Origin: Tragulus kanchil
Taxonomy: Eukaryota > Chordata > Mammalia > Artiodactyla > Tragulidae
Direction: 5' to 3'
NCBI GenBank assembly: GCA_022376925.1
Contig: JAIOJX010000006.1
Span: 56,880,658 to 56,944,657 of the forward strand
Length of the DNA stretch: 64,000 nucleotides
The notes below the pieces were generated by a model. That model was not told the origin of the DNA. It saw nothing but the letters and a program-made list of their open reading frames with translations, and made no database searches. Both the position numbers and the translations under genes were made by a program. Positions 14,203-27,122 of the stretch are shown here, piece after piece. Position 1 is the stretch's first letter, and each line of letters begins with the position of its first letter.

Positions 14203-14345
14203 TTTTCCAGGTGGCACCAGTGGTAAAGAACCCACCTGCTGGGACTTGCCTGGTGGTCCTGTGGCTAAGACCTTGTATTCCCAATGCAGGAGTCCTGGGT
14301 TTGATTCTTGGTCAGGGAACTTGATCCCACATGTTGGAACTGGAA
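14203..14345 (+). mobile_element. Two stacked SINE heads (CHR-type fragments)
   Basis: A truncated head (TTCCAGGTGGCACCAGTGGT) runs straight into a second head (TGCCTGGTGGTCCTGTGGCT, CAATGCAGGAGTCC, TTTGATTCTTGGTCAGGGAA). Both are 5' fragments without bodies. Repeated at about 15288-15430 by duplication 5. Confidence 0.65.
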
Positions 14346-14471
14346 GGCTCTAATCCATAGGGTCACACGGAGTTGGAACAAATGTGAAATGCATATATGG
14401 CATAGCAGTTCCTCTCTTAGGAACTGGCCCAATAAAACAAAAAAAATACGCAACAAAAATTCTTGTATCCA

Positions 14472-14748
14472 GGGCTTCCCTGGTGAACCAGTGGAAAAGG
14501 TCACCGCCTTGCAGTGCAAGGGGCGCTGGTTCAATCCCTGGCCTTGGAAGATCGCACATGCCGCGGAGCAGCTGGACTGATGTGTCCAACTAGCAAGCCA
14601 GAGCTCCGGAGCACATGCGCCCAGAACCAGTGCTTTGCTGTGACAAAGGCCACTGTGATGGGAGGTCCACACAGGCCAAAGAACTAATATAAATAAATGA
14701 AAGATCAATAGAAGTGGCCAAAACAAACAAAAAAAAGCTTTAAAAACT
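14472..14748 (+). mobile_element. CHR-like SINE
   Basis: It has the head GGGCTTCCCTGGTGAACCAG, GCCTTGCAGTGCAAGGGGCG and the B-box-like GGTTCAATCCC. The body contains CAGCTGGACTGATGTGTCCA and GCCACTGTGATGGGAGG, and it ends in an A-rich tail. The duplicate lies at 15557-15833. Confidence 0.9.
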
Positions 14749-14754
14749 TGTTAA

Positions 14755-16770
14755 CAATTTTTGTATCCAAATGCCAACTGCAGCATTATTAATAATATTC
14801 AAAATGTGAAAACAATCCAGTGTCCATTAACTAGTAAATGGATATGCAAACTGTGGTATATCCATCCAATGGAGAACTGTTCAGTACTAAAAAGGAACAA
14901 ATTGCTTATACATGGTATAAAATTAATAAACTTCAAAAACATTATAACAGATTTTAAAAAGTACATATTTGTATGATAACATTTATCAGAAATGTCTAAA
15001 AAGACATCTAGAGATGAAAGTAGAATTCATCTCTACTTTCTAGTTAGGATTTAGAGCAGGGATTGACAGCAAATGGGCACATGATATTTCAGTGTGATTA
15101 AGTATTCTAAAACGTAATTTTGTGACCACGGAAGATCTCTCAGAGGAAGAAATGGCAACCCACTCCAGTATTACTGCCTGAAGAATCCCACGAACAGAGG
15201 AGCTTGGTGGGCTACAGTCCATGGGTTTGCAAAGAGTTGGATGCAACTTAACACACAGGCACCGATAACTATGTGATATTATATGGGTTTTCCAGGTGGC
15301 ACCAGTGGTAAAGAACCCACCTGCTGGGACTTGCCTGGTGGTCCTGTGGCTAAGACCTTGTATTCCCAATGCAGGAGTCCTGGGTTTGATTCTTGGTCAG
15401 GGAACTTGATCCCACATGTTGGAACTGGAAGGCTCTAATCCATAGGGTCACACGGAGTTGGAACAAATGTGAAATGCATATATGGCATAGCAGTTCCTCT
15501 CTTAGGAACTGGCCCAATAAAACAAAAAAAATACGCAACAAAAATTCTTGTATCCAGGGCTTCCCTGGTGAACCAGTGGAAAAGGTCACCGCCTTGCAGT
15601 GCAAGGGGCGCTGGTTCAATCCCTGGCCTTGGAAGATCGCACATGCCGCGGAGCAGCTGGACTGATGTGTCCAACTAGCAAGCCAGAGCTCCGGAGCACA
15701 TGCGCCCAGAACCAGTGCTTTGTTGTGACAAAGGCCACTGTGATGGGAGGTCCACACAGGCCAAAGAACTAATATAAATAAATGAAAGATCAATAGAAGT
15801 GGCCAAAACAAACAAAAAAAAGCTTTAAAAACTTGTTAACAATTTTTGTATCCAAATGCCAACTGCAGCATTATTAATAATATTCAAAATGTGAAAACAA
15901 TCCAGTGTCCATTAACTAGTAAATGGATATGCAAACTGTGGTATATCCATCCAATGGAGAACTGTTCAGTACTAAAAAGGAACAAATTGCTTATACATGG
16001 TATAAAATTAATAAACTTCAAAAACATTATAACAGATTTTAAAAAGTACATATTTGTATGATAACATTTATCAGAAATGTCTAAAAAGACATCTAGAGAT
16101 GAAAGTAGAATTCATCTCTACTTTCTAGTTAGGATTTAGAGCAGGGATTGACAGCAAATGGGCACATGATATTTCAGTGTGATTAAGTATTCTAAAACGT
16201 AATTTTTGTGATAGTTGCACAAATAAATACATTTACTAAAAATGTGTGCCATATATTATAAAAAATATTAGTGTGAATAGACAGTGAGTCATTAAACATC
16301 AGGAAATATATGATACATGCAAAATAGCTCTTTGCATTTTAATTTACTGAATCTGAATGCTACCAGCTAAAACAAAATGTTGCTAAGCTGAAAACAAAAG
16401 GAACAATTAAAGAAAGACCCTGAAAAATGTTTAACTAAAGGGGCTAATTTCTCATTCATCAGAACCTACACTAGGAATAAATAATATCTGATTTACACTA
16501 AGGGCACTTTCTTTTGTAAGTTCAAAGTATAGTCTTTCCTGCTAACAAAAATAAAAACATGACAGAATGTGTATTTTAAACACGAAGGTTACTGTAAGGA
16601 AGATATAATTCACAATATAACAATCTACCTTGTCTTTTAAACACACAGAATAAATAACTGTATGGTAATATAATATACTATACAGTGATTTTAACATTAC
16701 ATGAATGAAAAAGAATCAAGAAAGAAAGCCAGGATGAATCTCAGTAATATCTGCATCAGAATCTTAACTT
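14755..16770 (+). mobile_element. Old L1M 3' end, partly duplicated
   Basis: The ORF2 3' end (GCAGCATTATTAATAATATT, GTGTCCATTAACTAGTAAAT, CTGTGGTATATCCATCCAAT) is followed by a 3'UTR with TTTGTGATAGTTGCAC. It occurs at 14755-15129 and again at 15840-16300; part of it appears a third time at 17121-17440 through duplication 6. This element is much older than the L1s around it. Confidence 0.75.
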
Positions 16771-18250
16771 AGAAGCAATGAGATCAAGAGAACATAGTAA
16801 GTGGATGTGGAGTTCACCTCTCCACAAATATATCAAATCTAAATATGAATTTGGACAAATTCTTGCTGAAAGTTAACTCTAAATTAGCAGAAGAACTCCT
16901 GTTCAGCCAAGAGTGTAAGGAAGTTAAAATGTAATTGGGTAAGAAGGGAACAAAAGCAATTAAGCTGGGACTCGTGGGAGGGTACTCAGAGAAAATGGCA
17001 ATTATAGGAACTGATAATCAGATACGAACTCTGCGAAGTGAGCAGATGCAGCCAAGACTGGGTATTCCATTCCAGCCCTACGACTATGTGGAGAAGATAC
17101 ATCCCCTTGTCTTGGAGGCCATTGCTTATACATGGTATAAAATTAATAAACTTCAAAAACATTATAACAGATTTTAAAAAGTACATATTTGTATGATAAC
17201 ATTTATCAGAAATGTCTAAAAAGACATCTAGAGATGAAAGTAGAATTCATCTCTACTTTCTAGTTAGGATTTAGAGCAGGGATTGACAGCAAATGGGCAC
17301 ATGATATTTCAGTGTGATTAAGTATTCTAAAACGTAATTTTTGTGATAGTTGCACAAATAAATACATTTACTAAAAATGTGTGCCATATATTATAAAAAA
17401 TATTAGTGTGAATAGACAGTGAGTCATTAAACATCAGGAAATATATGATACATGCAAAATAGCTCTTTGCATTTTAATTTACTGAATCTGAATGCTACCA
17501 GCTAAAACAAAATGTTGCTAAGCTGAAAACAAAAGGAACAATTAAAGAAAGACCCTGAAAAATGTTTAACTAAAGGGGCTAATTTCTCATTCATCAGAAC
17601 CTACACTAGGAATAAATAATATCTGATTTACACTAAGGGCACTTTCTTTTGTAAGTTCAAAGTATAGTCTTTCCTGCTAACAAAAATAAAAACATGACAG
17701 AATGTGTATTTTAAACACGAAGGTTACTGTAAGGAAGATATAATTCACAATATAACAATCTACCTTGTCTTTTAAACACACAGAATAAATAACTGTATGG
17801 TAATATAATATACTATACAGTGATTTTAACATTACATGAATGAAAAAGAATCAAGAAAGAAAGCCAGGATGAATCTCAGTAATATCTGCATCAGAATCTT
17901 AACTTAGAAGCAATGAGATCAAGAGAACATAGTAAGTGGATGTGGAGTTCACCTCTCCACAAATATATCAAATCTAAATATGAATTTGGACAAATTCTTG
18001 CTGAAAGTTAACTCTAAATTAGCAGAAGAACTCCTGTTCAGCCAAGAGTGTAAGGAAGTTAAAATGTAATTGGGTAAGAAGGGAACAAAAGCAATTAAGC
18101 TGGGACTCGTGGGAGGGTACTCAGAGAAAAATGGCAATTATAGGAACTGATAATCAGATAAGAACTCTGCGAAGTGAGCAGATGAAGCCAAGACTGGGTA
18201 TTCCATTCCAGCCCTAGGACTATGTGGAGAAGATACATCGCCTTGTCTAG
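15986..18250. repeat. Local direct duplication 6, period 1135
   Basis: Copy 1 is 15986-17120 and copy 2 is 17121-18250. It overlaps the end of duplication 5, so 14901-15129, 15986-16213 and 17121-17348 form a triplicate. Copy 1 ends CTTGGAGG where copy 2 reads CTAGGTGGAGG, again loss at the joint. Two further substitutions (near 17025 and 17050) separate the copies. Confidence 0.93.
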
Positions 18251-18383
18251 GTGGAGGTCCACTGCAACAAGCAGAAGGGTAGGGAAAAGTCTAGTCTCTG
18301 CTCCTGGAGTGCACACACCTGTTGGCTACTCCTTGAGGTGGATGAGAGATAGGTCTGCTTGGCTGGGGATCCTGCAGCTGACT

Positions 18384-20672
18384 CTCAGCGTGCCCCAACA
18401 TGAGCAAAGTGAATACCCCAGTCCTGCTTATTTCATTCGAAACCATGGCATCTAGGATGAAAAAGACTAGAGAAAAAGACTTGACCATAGGACACAGAGG
18501 AAACTCAGTCTCAGGAAAGAAACTGGTGCTTACTCAAGCAACATTTCAGAAGCAACTCAGGTATCTATGGTGTCTGCTCGACCATAGTAACCCAACACAT
18601 GCCAAGAACACACCTAACACTCCACTGGTGAAGGAAAGAAGTTTTACAACAGGATGGGGTTGGTGGAAGCAGAAGGAATGACTGGCTATGAGTAAAACAA
18701 AGGGGACTTGCACCAGAGGCTGCATCTCAGTGTTGCTATAGAAAATACACACCTGAATAAGTCAACTGAAGACCAACCCTCAAGGTTTCTGCTCCTGGAA
18801 CTTGAGATCTGACTTCCATCTGGTCAGTGATGACCACTGAGCAGAGGAAAGTTCCACTTCATACACAGTGCTATCTCTAACCACTCTATCTGGATCCCCA
18901 CCAACTATTAATATCAAGATGGTAGGTAACTACCAGTAGACATTGAGGAAAGACGTGATTGTCACCCATGTCAAGTTCAGCATTCCCATCAAAGGCCTTG
19001 AGTATACACAATCTGCATATAAGAAAATACCTTCAAAACTCCAATAGGTAACTGTTTAAACGAAAGTACAGAAAGTTAACTAAAATGAAAAGTCAGAGGA
19101 ATTACTCTCATTTGAAAGAGACAAAGAAAATCATTGAAAAGAATAATGAAACAGAAATAAACAATTCACCAGTTAAAGAATGTAAAACATTGGTAATGAA
19201 TGTTAACTGCATTAGGGAGAAGAAATGGTCTAAACACTGATCATTTCAACAAGGAACTAGAAAACATAAAAAAGACCCAATCAGAAATGAATACTATAAT
19301 AGCTGAAATAAAAGCATACTACTAGGAAATAATAGCAGATTAAGTGATACAGAAGGAACATATAACCGATTTGGAAAACAGAATTAGAAATGATTCAGTC
19401 AGCACAACTGAGAAAATAAATCAAAAGCATTAATTTAATAGATTTTAAAATAACATTAAGCATTCCAAAATTTGCACTACTGATGTTCGAAAAGAGAAAG
19501 GATCAAAATTAAAAAGCTAGCAGCTACTCAGCGTGCCCCAACATGAGCAAAGTGAATACCCCAGTCCTGCTTATTTCATTCGAAACCATGGCATCTAGGA
19601 TGAAAAAGACTAGAGAAAAAGACTTGACCATAGGACACAGAGGAAACTCAGTCTCAGGAAAGAAACTGGTGCTTACTCAAGCAACATTTCAGAAGCAACT
19701 CAGGTATCTATGGTGTCTGCTCGACCATAGTAACCCAACACATGCCAAGAACACACCTAACACTCCACTGGTGAAGGAAAGAAGTTTTACAACAGGATGG
19801 GGTTGGTGGAAGCAGAAGGAATGACTGGCTATGAGTAAAACAAAGGGGACTTGCACCAGAGGCTGCATCTCAGTGTTGCTATAGAAAATACACACCTGAA
19901 TAAGTCAACTGAAGACCAACCCTCAAGGTTTCTGCTCCTGGAACTTGAGATCTGACTTCCATCTGGTCAGTGATGACCACTGAGCAGAGGAAAGTTCCAC
20001 TTCATACACAGTGCTATCTCTAACCACTCTATCTGGATCCCCACCAACTATTAATATCAAGATGGTAGGTAACTACCAGTAGACATTGAGGAAAGACGTG
20101 ATTGTCACCCATGTCAAGTTCAGCATTCCCATCAAAGGCCTTGAGTATACACAATCTGCATATAAGAAAATACCTTCAAAACTCCAATAGGTAACTGTTT
20201 AAACGAAAGTACAGAAAGTTAACTAAAATGAAAAGTCAGAGGAATTACTCTCATTTGAAAGAGACAAAGAAAATCATTGAAAAGAATAATGAAACAGAAA
20301 TAAACAATTCACCAGTTAAAGAATGTAAAACATTGGTAATGAATGTTAACTGCATTAGGGAGAAGAAATGGTCTAAACACTGATCATTTCAACAAGGAAC
20401 TAGAAAACATAAAAAAGACCCAATCAGAAATGAATACTATAATAGCTGAAATAAAAGCATACTACTAGGAAATAATAGCAGATTAAGTGATACAGAAGGA
20501 ACATATAACCGATTTGGAAAACAGAATTAGGGAAATGATTCAGTCAGCACAACTGAGAGAAAAATAAATCAAAAAAAGCATTAATTTAATAGATTTTTAA
20601 AATAACATTAAGCATTCCAAAATTTGCACTACTGATGTTCAGAAAGGGAAAAGAGAGAGAAGGGGATCAAAA
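18384..20672. repeat. Local direct duplication 7, period 1143
   Basis: Copy 1 is 18384-19526 and copy 2 is 19527-20672. The last 150 bases of copy 1 are visibly eroded: AATTAGAAATG against AATTAGGGAAATG, GAGAAAATAAATC against GAGAGAAAAATAAATC, and a run of GA/G bases is missing near 19490. The rest is close to identical. Confidence 0.95.
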
Positions 20673-22150
20673 ATGTATTTTAAGAAATTATGACTGAAAA
20701 CTTCCCAATCCTATAGAGGGAAATAAATATCTGGGTACAGGAATCACAGAGTCCCAAACATGATGAACCCAAACAAGCCTACACAAGACATATCATAATT
20801 AAAATGGCAAAATTAAGGAGAGAATTCCAAAGACAGCAAGAGAAAAAAAATAAAGATATATATAAAGAATGAAATCCTCATAAGCCTATCAGCTGATCTC
20901 TCTATAGAAAATATACAGACTGTAAGGACTAGCATGATATATTCAAAGTCCTGAAAGGGCAAAATCTGCAACCTGAGATATTCTACCAAACAAGACTATC
21001 ATTTAGAATAAGAGAAATAGGAAAATTTCATGTAAAAGCAAAAACTAAAAGAATTCATCAATAATAACTTATTAAAAAAAGTTTAACAGTCCTCCCTAAA
21101 TAGAAAAGAAGTAAAAATCTATAAAACAGGGAAAATACCACCAGGGAAAACAATACACTGTATGAACTGAAGATCAACAACTTAAATAAGCCAGTACTTA
21201 GATTAAAAGATAAAAAATATGTAAATGGGCCTATAACTACAGTGAGCAGTTAAGGATAAGAAATGGTCTAAACACTGATCATTTCAACAAGGAACTAGAA
21301 AACATAAAAAAGACCCAATCAGAAATGAATACTATAATAGCTGAAATAAAAGCATACTACTAGGAAATAATAGCAGATTAAGTGATACAGAAGGAACATA
21401 TAACCGATTTGGAAAACAGAATTAGGGAAATGATTCAGTCAGCACAACTGAGAGAAAAATAAATCAAAAAAAGCATTAATTTAATAGATTTTTAAAATAA
21501 CATTAAGCATTCCAAAATTTGCACTACTGATGTTCAGAAAGGGAAAAGAGAGAGAAGGGGATCAAAAATGTATTTTAAGAAATTATGACTGAAAACTTCC
21601 CAATCCTATAGAGGGAAATAAATATCTGGGTACAGGAATCACAGAGTCCCAAACATGATGAACCCAAACAAGCCTACACAAGACATATCATAATTAAAAT
21701 GGCAAAATTAAGGAGAGAATTCCAAAGACAGCAAGAGAAAAAAAATAAAGATATATATAAAGAATGAAATCCTCATAAGCCTATCAGCTGATCTCTCTAT
21801 AGAAAATATACAGACTGTAAGGACTAGCATGATATATTCAAAGTCCTGAAAGGGCAAAATCTGCAACCTGAGATATTCTACCAAACAAGACTATCATTTA
21901 GAATAAGAGAAATAGGAAAATTTCATGTAAAAGCAAAAACTAAAAGAATTCATCAATAATAACTTATTAAAAAAAGTTTAACAGTCCTCCCTAAATAGAA
22001 AAGAAGTAAAAATCTATAAAACAGGGAAAATACCACCAGGGAAAACAATACACTGTATGAACTGAAGATCAACAACTTAAATAAGCCAGTACTTAGATTA
22101 AAAGATAAAAAATATGTAAATGGGCCTATAACTACAGTGAGCAGTTAAGG
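20363..22150. repeat. Local direct duplication 8, period 895
   Basis: Copy 1 is 20363-21257 and copy 2 is 21258-22150. This is the shortest period in the window. It overlaps duplication 7, so the text at 20363-20672 exists three times (also near 19220-19500 and 21258-21567). Copy 1 ends TTAAGGATAAG where copy 2 has TTAAGGGATAAG. Confidence 0.95.
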
Positions 22151-23490
22151 GATAAGTGGAAAGGTGTAAAATTTGGCATCAAAATCACAAAATTGGGAAT
22201 AAAAAAAGTAGATCTTTTAAAATGTGTTTATACTTAAATGAGTACCAGTTTAAAACAAGTAGATATAATTATTGGTCAACATATATAAATCCCATGATAG
22301 TAACAAATTAAAAACCTACAATTAAATATAACAAAATCAAAAAGAAACAGAAGTAAGCCACTAAAGAAAATCATCAAACTACAAAGGAAAAAAACAAAAA
22401 GAAGAAATGAAAAGAAAGAACTAAAAAAAAAAAAAAAGTAATAAAATAACAATGAGTACATACCTATGAATAATTACTTTAAATGTCAATGGACTAAATG
22501 CTCCAATCAAAGACACAGGGTGGCTGACTAGACTGAAAACAAGAATCTTCAATATTCTGTTCTTAATAAATAGATTAAAGTGAAAGACACATACAAACTG
22601 AAAGAGGGAGGAGGAAAACAAGATGTTTCGTGCAAATGACAATGACAATAAAGCAGAGTTAGCAATACTCAGACAAAACAGACTGTACAAATGGTATAAG
22701 ACAAAGAAGGACGTCTTATGAATATAAAGTGATTTATAGAAAAAGAGAATATTATATCTATTAACATATATGTACCCAACACAGGAACACCTAAATATAT
22801 AAAGCAATTGATAACAAATATAAGGGGAGAAATTAACAAAATACAACAAAACTAGTGGACTTTAACACCTTACTGACATCAATGGACAGATCATCTAAAC
22901 AGAAAAGCAGTAAGGAAAAATGTTCTTAAATGACTCAACAGACCAGTTGTACTGAATAGGTATCTACATAACACTTATCCCAAAACCAGATGAATAAACA
23001 ATCTTTTCAAATGTAGGTATGAGAGTCTCCATGATAGATCTCCATGAGATCTATTCATCTGTCTCCGTGAAATGAATATATTCTCCATGAGAATGGTTTT
23101 GTCACAAGCTAGGTCACAAAACCATTCTCAAGAAATATAAGAATGCAAATCATTTTTTCTGACTATAAAATTTTGAAATTAGAAAATCAACTACAGGAAG
23201 AAAATGGGAGAATGCAAACATGTGGAGACTAAACAGCATGTAAATAAAAAGCTATCAAGCCAATGAAGAAATCAAAGAGGAAGTAAAAAGATAGCTGAGG
23301 ACCAAGGGCAACAGAAACACAATACTTTAAAACACATGGGATCAATTCAAGAACAATACAAGGAGGGCCAGTCTCACCATTTCTAGTCAACACAGTATCA
23401 GAAGTGCTACTGACACAATTAGGCAAGGAAAAGAAATAAAAAGAATCCAAATTAGAAGGTAAAAACATTAAATTGTCACTATTTACATAT

Positions 23491-23700
23491 GGGATTCCCT
23501 GATAGTTCAGCACTAAAAAATCCATCTGCAATGCAGGAGACACAGGTTCTATGCCTGAATTGGGAAGATCAGTGAGAGGAATGCGTGACAACCTACTTCA
23601 GTAATCTTTCCTAGAGAATCACATAGACACAGTATCCTGGCAGGTTACAGTCAGTTGGTTCACAAAGAGTCAGACATGGTTGTAGCAAGTGAGCATACAT
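23491..23700 (+). mobile_element. Bov-tA SINE nested in L1
   Basis: Head GGGATTCCCTGATAGTTCAG with GCAATGCAGGAGACACAGG, then a BovA body ending CACAAAGAGTCAGACATGG. It interrupts the L1 reverse transcriptase text between TGTCACTATTTACAT and the continuation near 23700. Confidence 0.85.
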
Positions 23701-23847
23701 GCATTTGCATCTGACACGATTCATAATATAAAAGACACTTAAGACTCCACCTAAAAGCTATTAGTTCTAAAAATAATAAACTCAGCAAAGTTGCACAATA
23801 CAAGATAAATATACCAAAACCTGTTGCCTTTCTATACACTAACAGCA

Positions 23848-26070
23848 ATCAGAAAGTTTTAAAAAACCACATTTAAAATTGCAACAACAACAAAAAACAT
23901 AGTTAGAAATAAACTTAGCTAAGGAGATGAAAACACCTTACTCTGAAAACTATAAAATATTAATGACGAAAACTGAAATGATAGACAGAAATAGAAAGAT
24001 ATCCCATGTTCTTTGATTAGATGAATCAATGTTGTTAAACTGTCCATACTAGTCAAAGCAATCTACAGATTTAATGTAATCCCTATCAAAACATCTGTGG
24101 AATTTTCACAGAATAAGAAAAAATAATTCTAAAATTCATATGGAACCACAAAAGACCCCAAACTGCCAAGACAATCTCCAGAAATAAAGATGAGACCTAA
24201 TGCTATCACCCTCCAGGAGCTCAGATTACACTACAAAGCTAGAGTAATGAAAACAAAACAGTACTGGCACAAAAACAAACACATAGATCACTTGAATAGA
24301 ATAGAGAGTCCAGATATAAACCCATACTATGACAGTCAATCTATAACAAAGCAGCTAAGAATATATAATGGAGAAAAGGTAGACTCTTCAACAAGTTGGT
24401 ATTGAAAAAACATGTTAAAAAATGAAACTAGAACATTTCCTCATACCACATACAAAAACAAATTAAAAATGAATTAATGACCTAAAAGTAAGACTGGAAA
24501 TCATAAGACTGCTCTTAGAAAACATAGATCACTGACATAAATTGAGAAATATTTTTGGATCTAATCCCTAAGGCAAAAGAAATAAGAGCAAAAATAAACA
24601 AATGACATTTAATAAAATTTTTAAAAATTTGCACAGTAAAGGAAACCATCAACAAAATGAAAATGCCACCCACAGAATTAGAGAAAATATCTGCAGATGA
24701 TATGACTAACAAGGAATTATATTGAAAATATATAGATAATTCATAAATATTAATATCTAAAAAAGAAACAGCCCAATGGAAAAATGGGAAGAAAAATACG
24801 GAACAAACATTTTCTTCTAAGAAGACATACAGATGGCCAATGGTAAATTAAAAGCTCCTCAATATCACTACTTATTAGAGTAATGCAAATCAAAACAAAC
24901 AGATATTTTGTTGCTGTTTTGATTTGCATTATATTAGCAATTTTCGAATGGCTGTCATCAGAAAGTTTTAAAAAACCACATTTAAAATTGCAACAACAAC
25001 AAAAAACATAGTTAGAAATAAACTTAGCTAAGGAGATGAAAACACCTTACTCTGAAAACTATAAAATATTAATGACGAAAACTGAAATGATAGACAGAAA
25101 TAGAAAGATATCCCATGTTCTTTGATTAGATGAATCAATGTTGTTAAACTGTCCATACTAGTCAAAGCAATCTACAGATTTAATGTAATCCCTATCAAAA
25201 CATCTGTGGAATTTTCACAGAATAAGAAAAAATAATTCTAAAATTCATATGGAACCACAAAAGACCCCAAACTGCCAAGACAATCTCCAGAAATAAAGAT
25301 GAGACCTAATGCTATCACCCTCCAGGAGCTCAGATTACACTACAAAGCTAGAGTAATGAAAACAAAACAGTACTGGCACAAAAACAAACACATAGATCAC
25401 TTGAATAGAATAGAGAGTCCAGATATAAACCCATACTATGACAGTCAATCTATAACAAAGCAGCTAAGAATATATAATGGAGAAAAGGTAGACTCTTCAA
25501 CAAGTTGGTATTGAAAAAACATGTTTAAAAAATGAAACTAGAACATTTCCTCATACCACATACAAAAACAAATTAAAAATGAATTAATGACCTAAAAGTA
25601 AGACTGGAAATCATAAGACTGCTCTTAGAAAACATAGATCACTGACATAAATTGAGAAATATTTTTGGATCTAATCCCTAAGGCAAAAGAAATAAGAGCA
25701 AAAATAAACAAATGACATTTAATAAAATTTTTAAAAATTTGCACAGTAAAGGAAACCATCAACAAAATGAAAATGCCACCCACAGAATTAGAGAAAATAT
25801 CTGCAGATGATATGACTAACAAGGAATTATATTGAAAATATATAGATAATTCATAAATATTAATATCTAAAAAAGAAACAGCCCAATGGAAAAATGGGAA
25901 GAAAAATACGGAACAAACATTTTCTTCTAAGAAGACATACAGATGGCCAATGGTAAATTAAAAGCTCCTCAATATCACTACTTATTAGAGTAATGCAAAT
26001 CAAAACAAACAGATATTTTGTTGCTGTTTTGATTTGCATTATATTAGCAATTTTCGAATGGCTGTCATCA
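23848..26070. repeat. Local direct duplication 9, period 1109
   Basis: Copy 1 is 23848-24956 and copy 2 is 24957-26070, entirely in L1 ORF2. The joint lies in the shared ATCA. The only clear difference is one extra T near 25525. Confidence 0.95.
24881..24931. repeat. Perfect 17-base inverted repeat with two octamer motifs
   Basis: The left arm at 24881-24897 (TAATGCAAATCAAAACA) and the right arm at 24915-24931 are exact reverse complements with a 17-base loop. The duplicate is at 25991-26007 and 26025-26041. The left arm is normal L1 sequence. The right arm replaces the L1 text expected there and is an inverted copy. Each arm holds ATGCAAAT, the POU-factor octamer, one on each strand. Confidence 0.9.
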
Positions 26071-26524
26071 AAAAGCCTACAAATAACACATTTTGGAAAG
26101 GATGTGAAGAAAATCAACCCTTGTAAACTATTAGTGGTAATCTAATCCACCATGGTAATGCATAGTGGTAATGCATCCACTATGGAAAACTATCTGCTGG
26201 TTTCTCAAAAATCTAAAAATAGAATTATTATATTAATATGACCAAAAATTCCATCTTAGGTGTGAAAACAATAACTAGAAAAGATTCATGTACCCCAATT
26301 TTCATGGCAGCGCTACTTACAATGACTAAGATATGGAAGCAACTCAAGTACCCATGAATAGAAGAATGGATAAAGAAGATATATACAGCCATTAAAAACA
26401 TAAAACAAAATCCTCCCACTAGCAGCAATGTGGCTGGACCTAGAGACTACTATGCTTAGTGAAATAAGTCAGACAAAGACAGACAAATACTATATAGGTC
26501 TTATGTGCTGTTGATGCATTGGAA

Positions 26525-26735
26525 TTGTACACAGTTGTGTCTGGCTCTTTGTGACCCTACAGACAATGGCCCACCAGCCTCCTCTTTGCATGGAATTTTC
26601 TACTCAAGAATACTGGAGCGGGTTGCCATTTCCTACTCTAGGGAGTCTTACTGATCCAGAGACCAAACCCATATCTCTTGTGTCTCCTGCATTAACAGGA
26701 AGATTCTTTACCACTGTGCCACCTAGGAAACCCTT
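26525..26735 (-). mobile_element. Bov-tA SINE, reverse orientation
   Basis: Read in reverse it has the tRNA-like head (ending at GTGCCACCTAGGAAACCC on the plus strand, with TCTCCTGCATTAACAGGAAG) and the BovA body (AATACTGGAGCGGGTTGCCA, GTGTCTGGCTCTTTGTGACC). It sits in the 3' end of the surrounding L1. Confidence 0.9.
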
Positions 26736-27039
26736 ATATGTCCTATATGCAAAGTCTAAAAAGTAATACAAACAAATGTGTGTAGACTCACAAAGAGAAT
26801 TGGAAATAGATTTACATAGAGAGAAAACAAACATGCTTACCAAACAGGAATGGCAAAGGGGTTCAAGCTAGGGGTATGGGGTTAAGAGATATAAAACACA
26901 ACATATAAAACACACAAACACCAAGATTATATATTATACCACAGTAAATTACAGCCATTATAATAAATTTTAATGGCATAAACTCTAAAAATACTGAATC
27001 ACTATGCTAAACATCTAAAACCAACCCTTTCCCTTCTCA

Positions 27040-27122
27040 TAGGGTCTTCCCAACCCAGGGATTAAACCCAGCTCTCTCATATTATAGGCAGATTCTTTAC
27101 CTCTGAGCCATCAGGGAAGTCC
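27040..27122 (-). mobile_element. Bov-tA head fragment
   Basis: The plus strand reads GGGTCTTCCCAACCCAGGGA through GAGCCATCAGGGAAGTCC, the reverse of a tRNA-like SINE head. The BovA body is missing. Confidence 0.75.

Larger units (their letters stand above)
14045..16213. repeat. Local direct duplication 5, period 1085
   Basis: Copy 1 is 14045-15129 and copy 2 is 15130-16213. It starts in the middle of the Bov-tA, so copy 2 contains a Bov-tA lacking its head. One substitution separates the copies at 14639/15722 (GCTGTGAC versus GTTGTGAC); near the end copy 1 has lost one T. Confidence 0.95.
16780..27030 (+). mobile_element. Long degenerate L1 with 5'UTR, ORF1, ORF2 and 3' region
   Basis: The 5'UTR-type text (ACCTCTCCACAAATATATCA, AGGGAAAAGTCTAGTCTCTG) starts near 16780. 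ORF1 remnants follow at about 19050-21000, ending with CCTGAGATATTCTACC. ORF2 starts near 22450 (TTACTTTAAATGTCAATGGA), the reverse transcriptase region runs about 23400-24500, and the 3' end is near 26480, continuing after a Bov-tA to about 27030. Many stops are present. Duplications 6-9 add about 4.3 kb, so the real element is about 6 kb. Two Bov-tA SINEs are nested in it. Confidence 0.85.

Noticed and set aside
14265..14726. Open frame of 153 residues, minus strand, repeated at 15350-15811
   Set aside because: It is antisense across stacked SINEs, and the same peptide pieces appear wherever this SINE occurs.
22421..22849. Open frame of 142 residues, minus strand
   Set aside because: It is antisense to L1 ORF2 start text. 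The composition (F, L, S, I, Y) is what A-rich DNA gives on the opposite strand.
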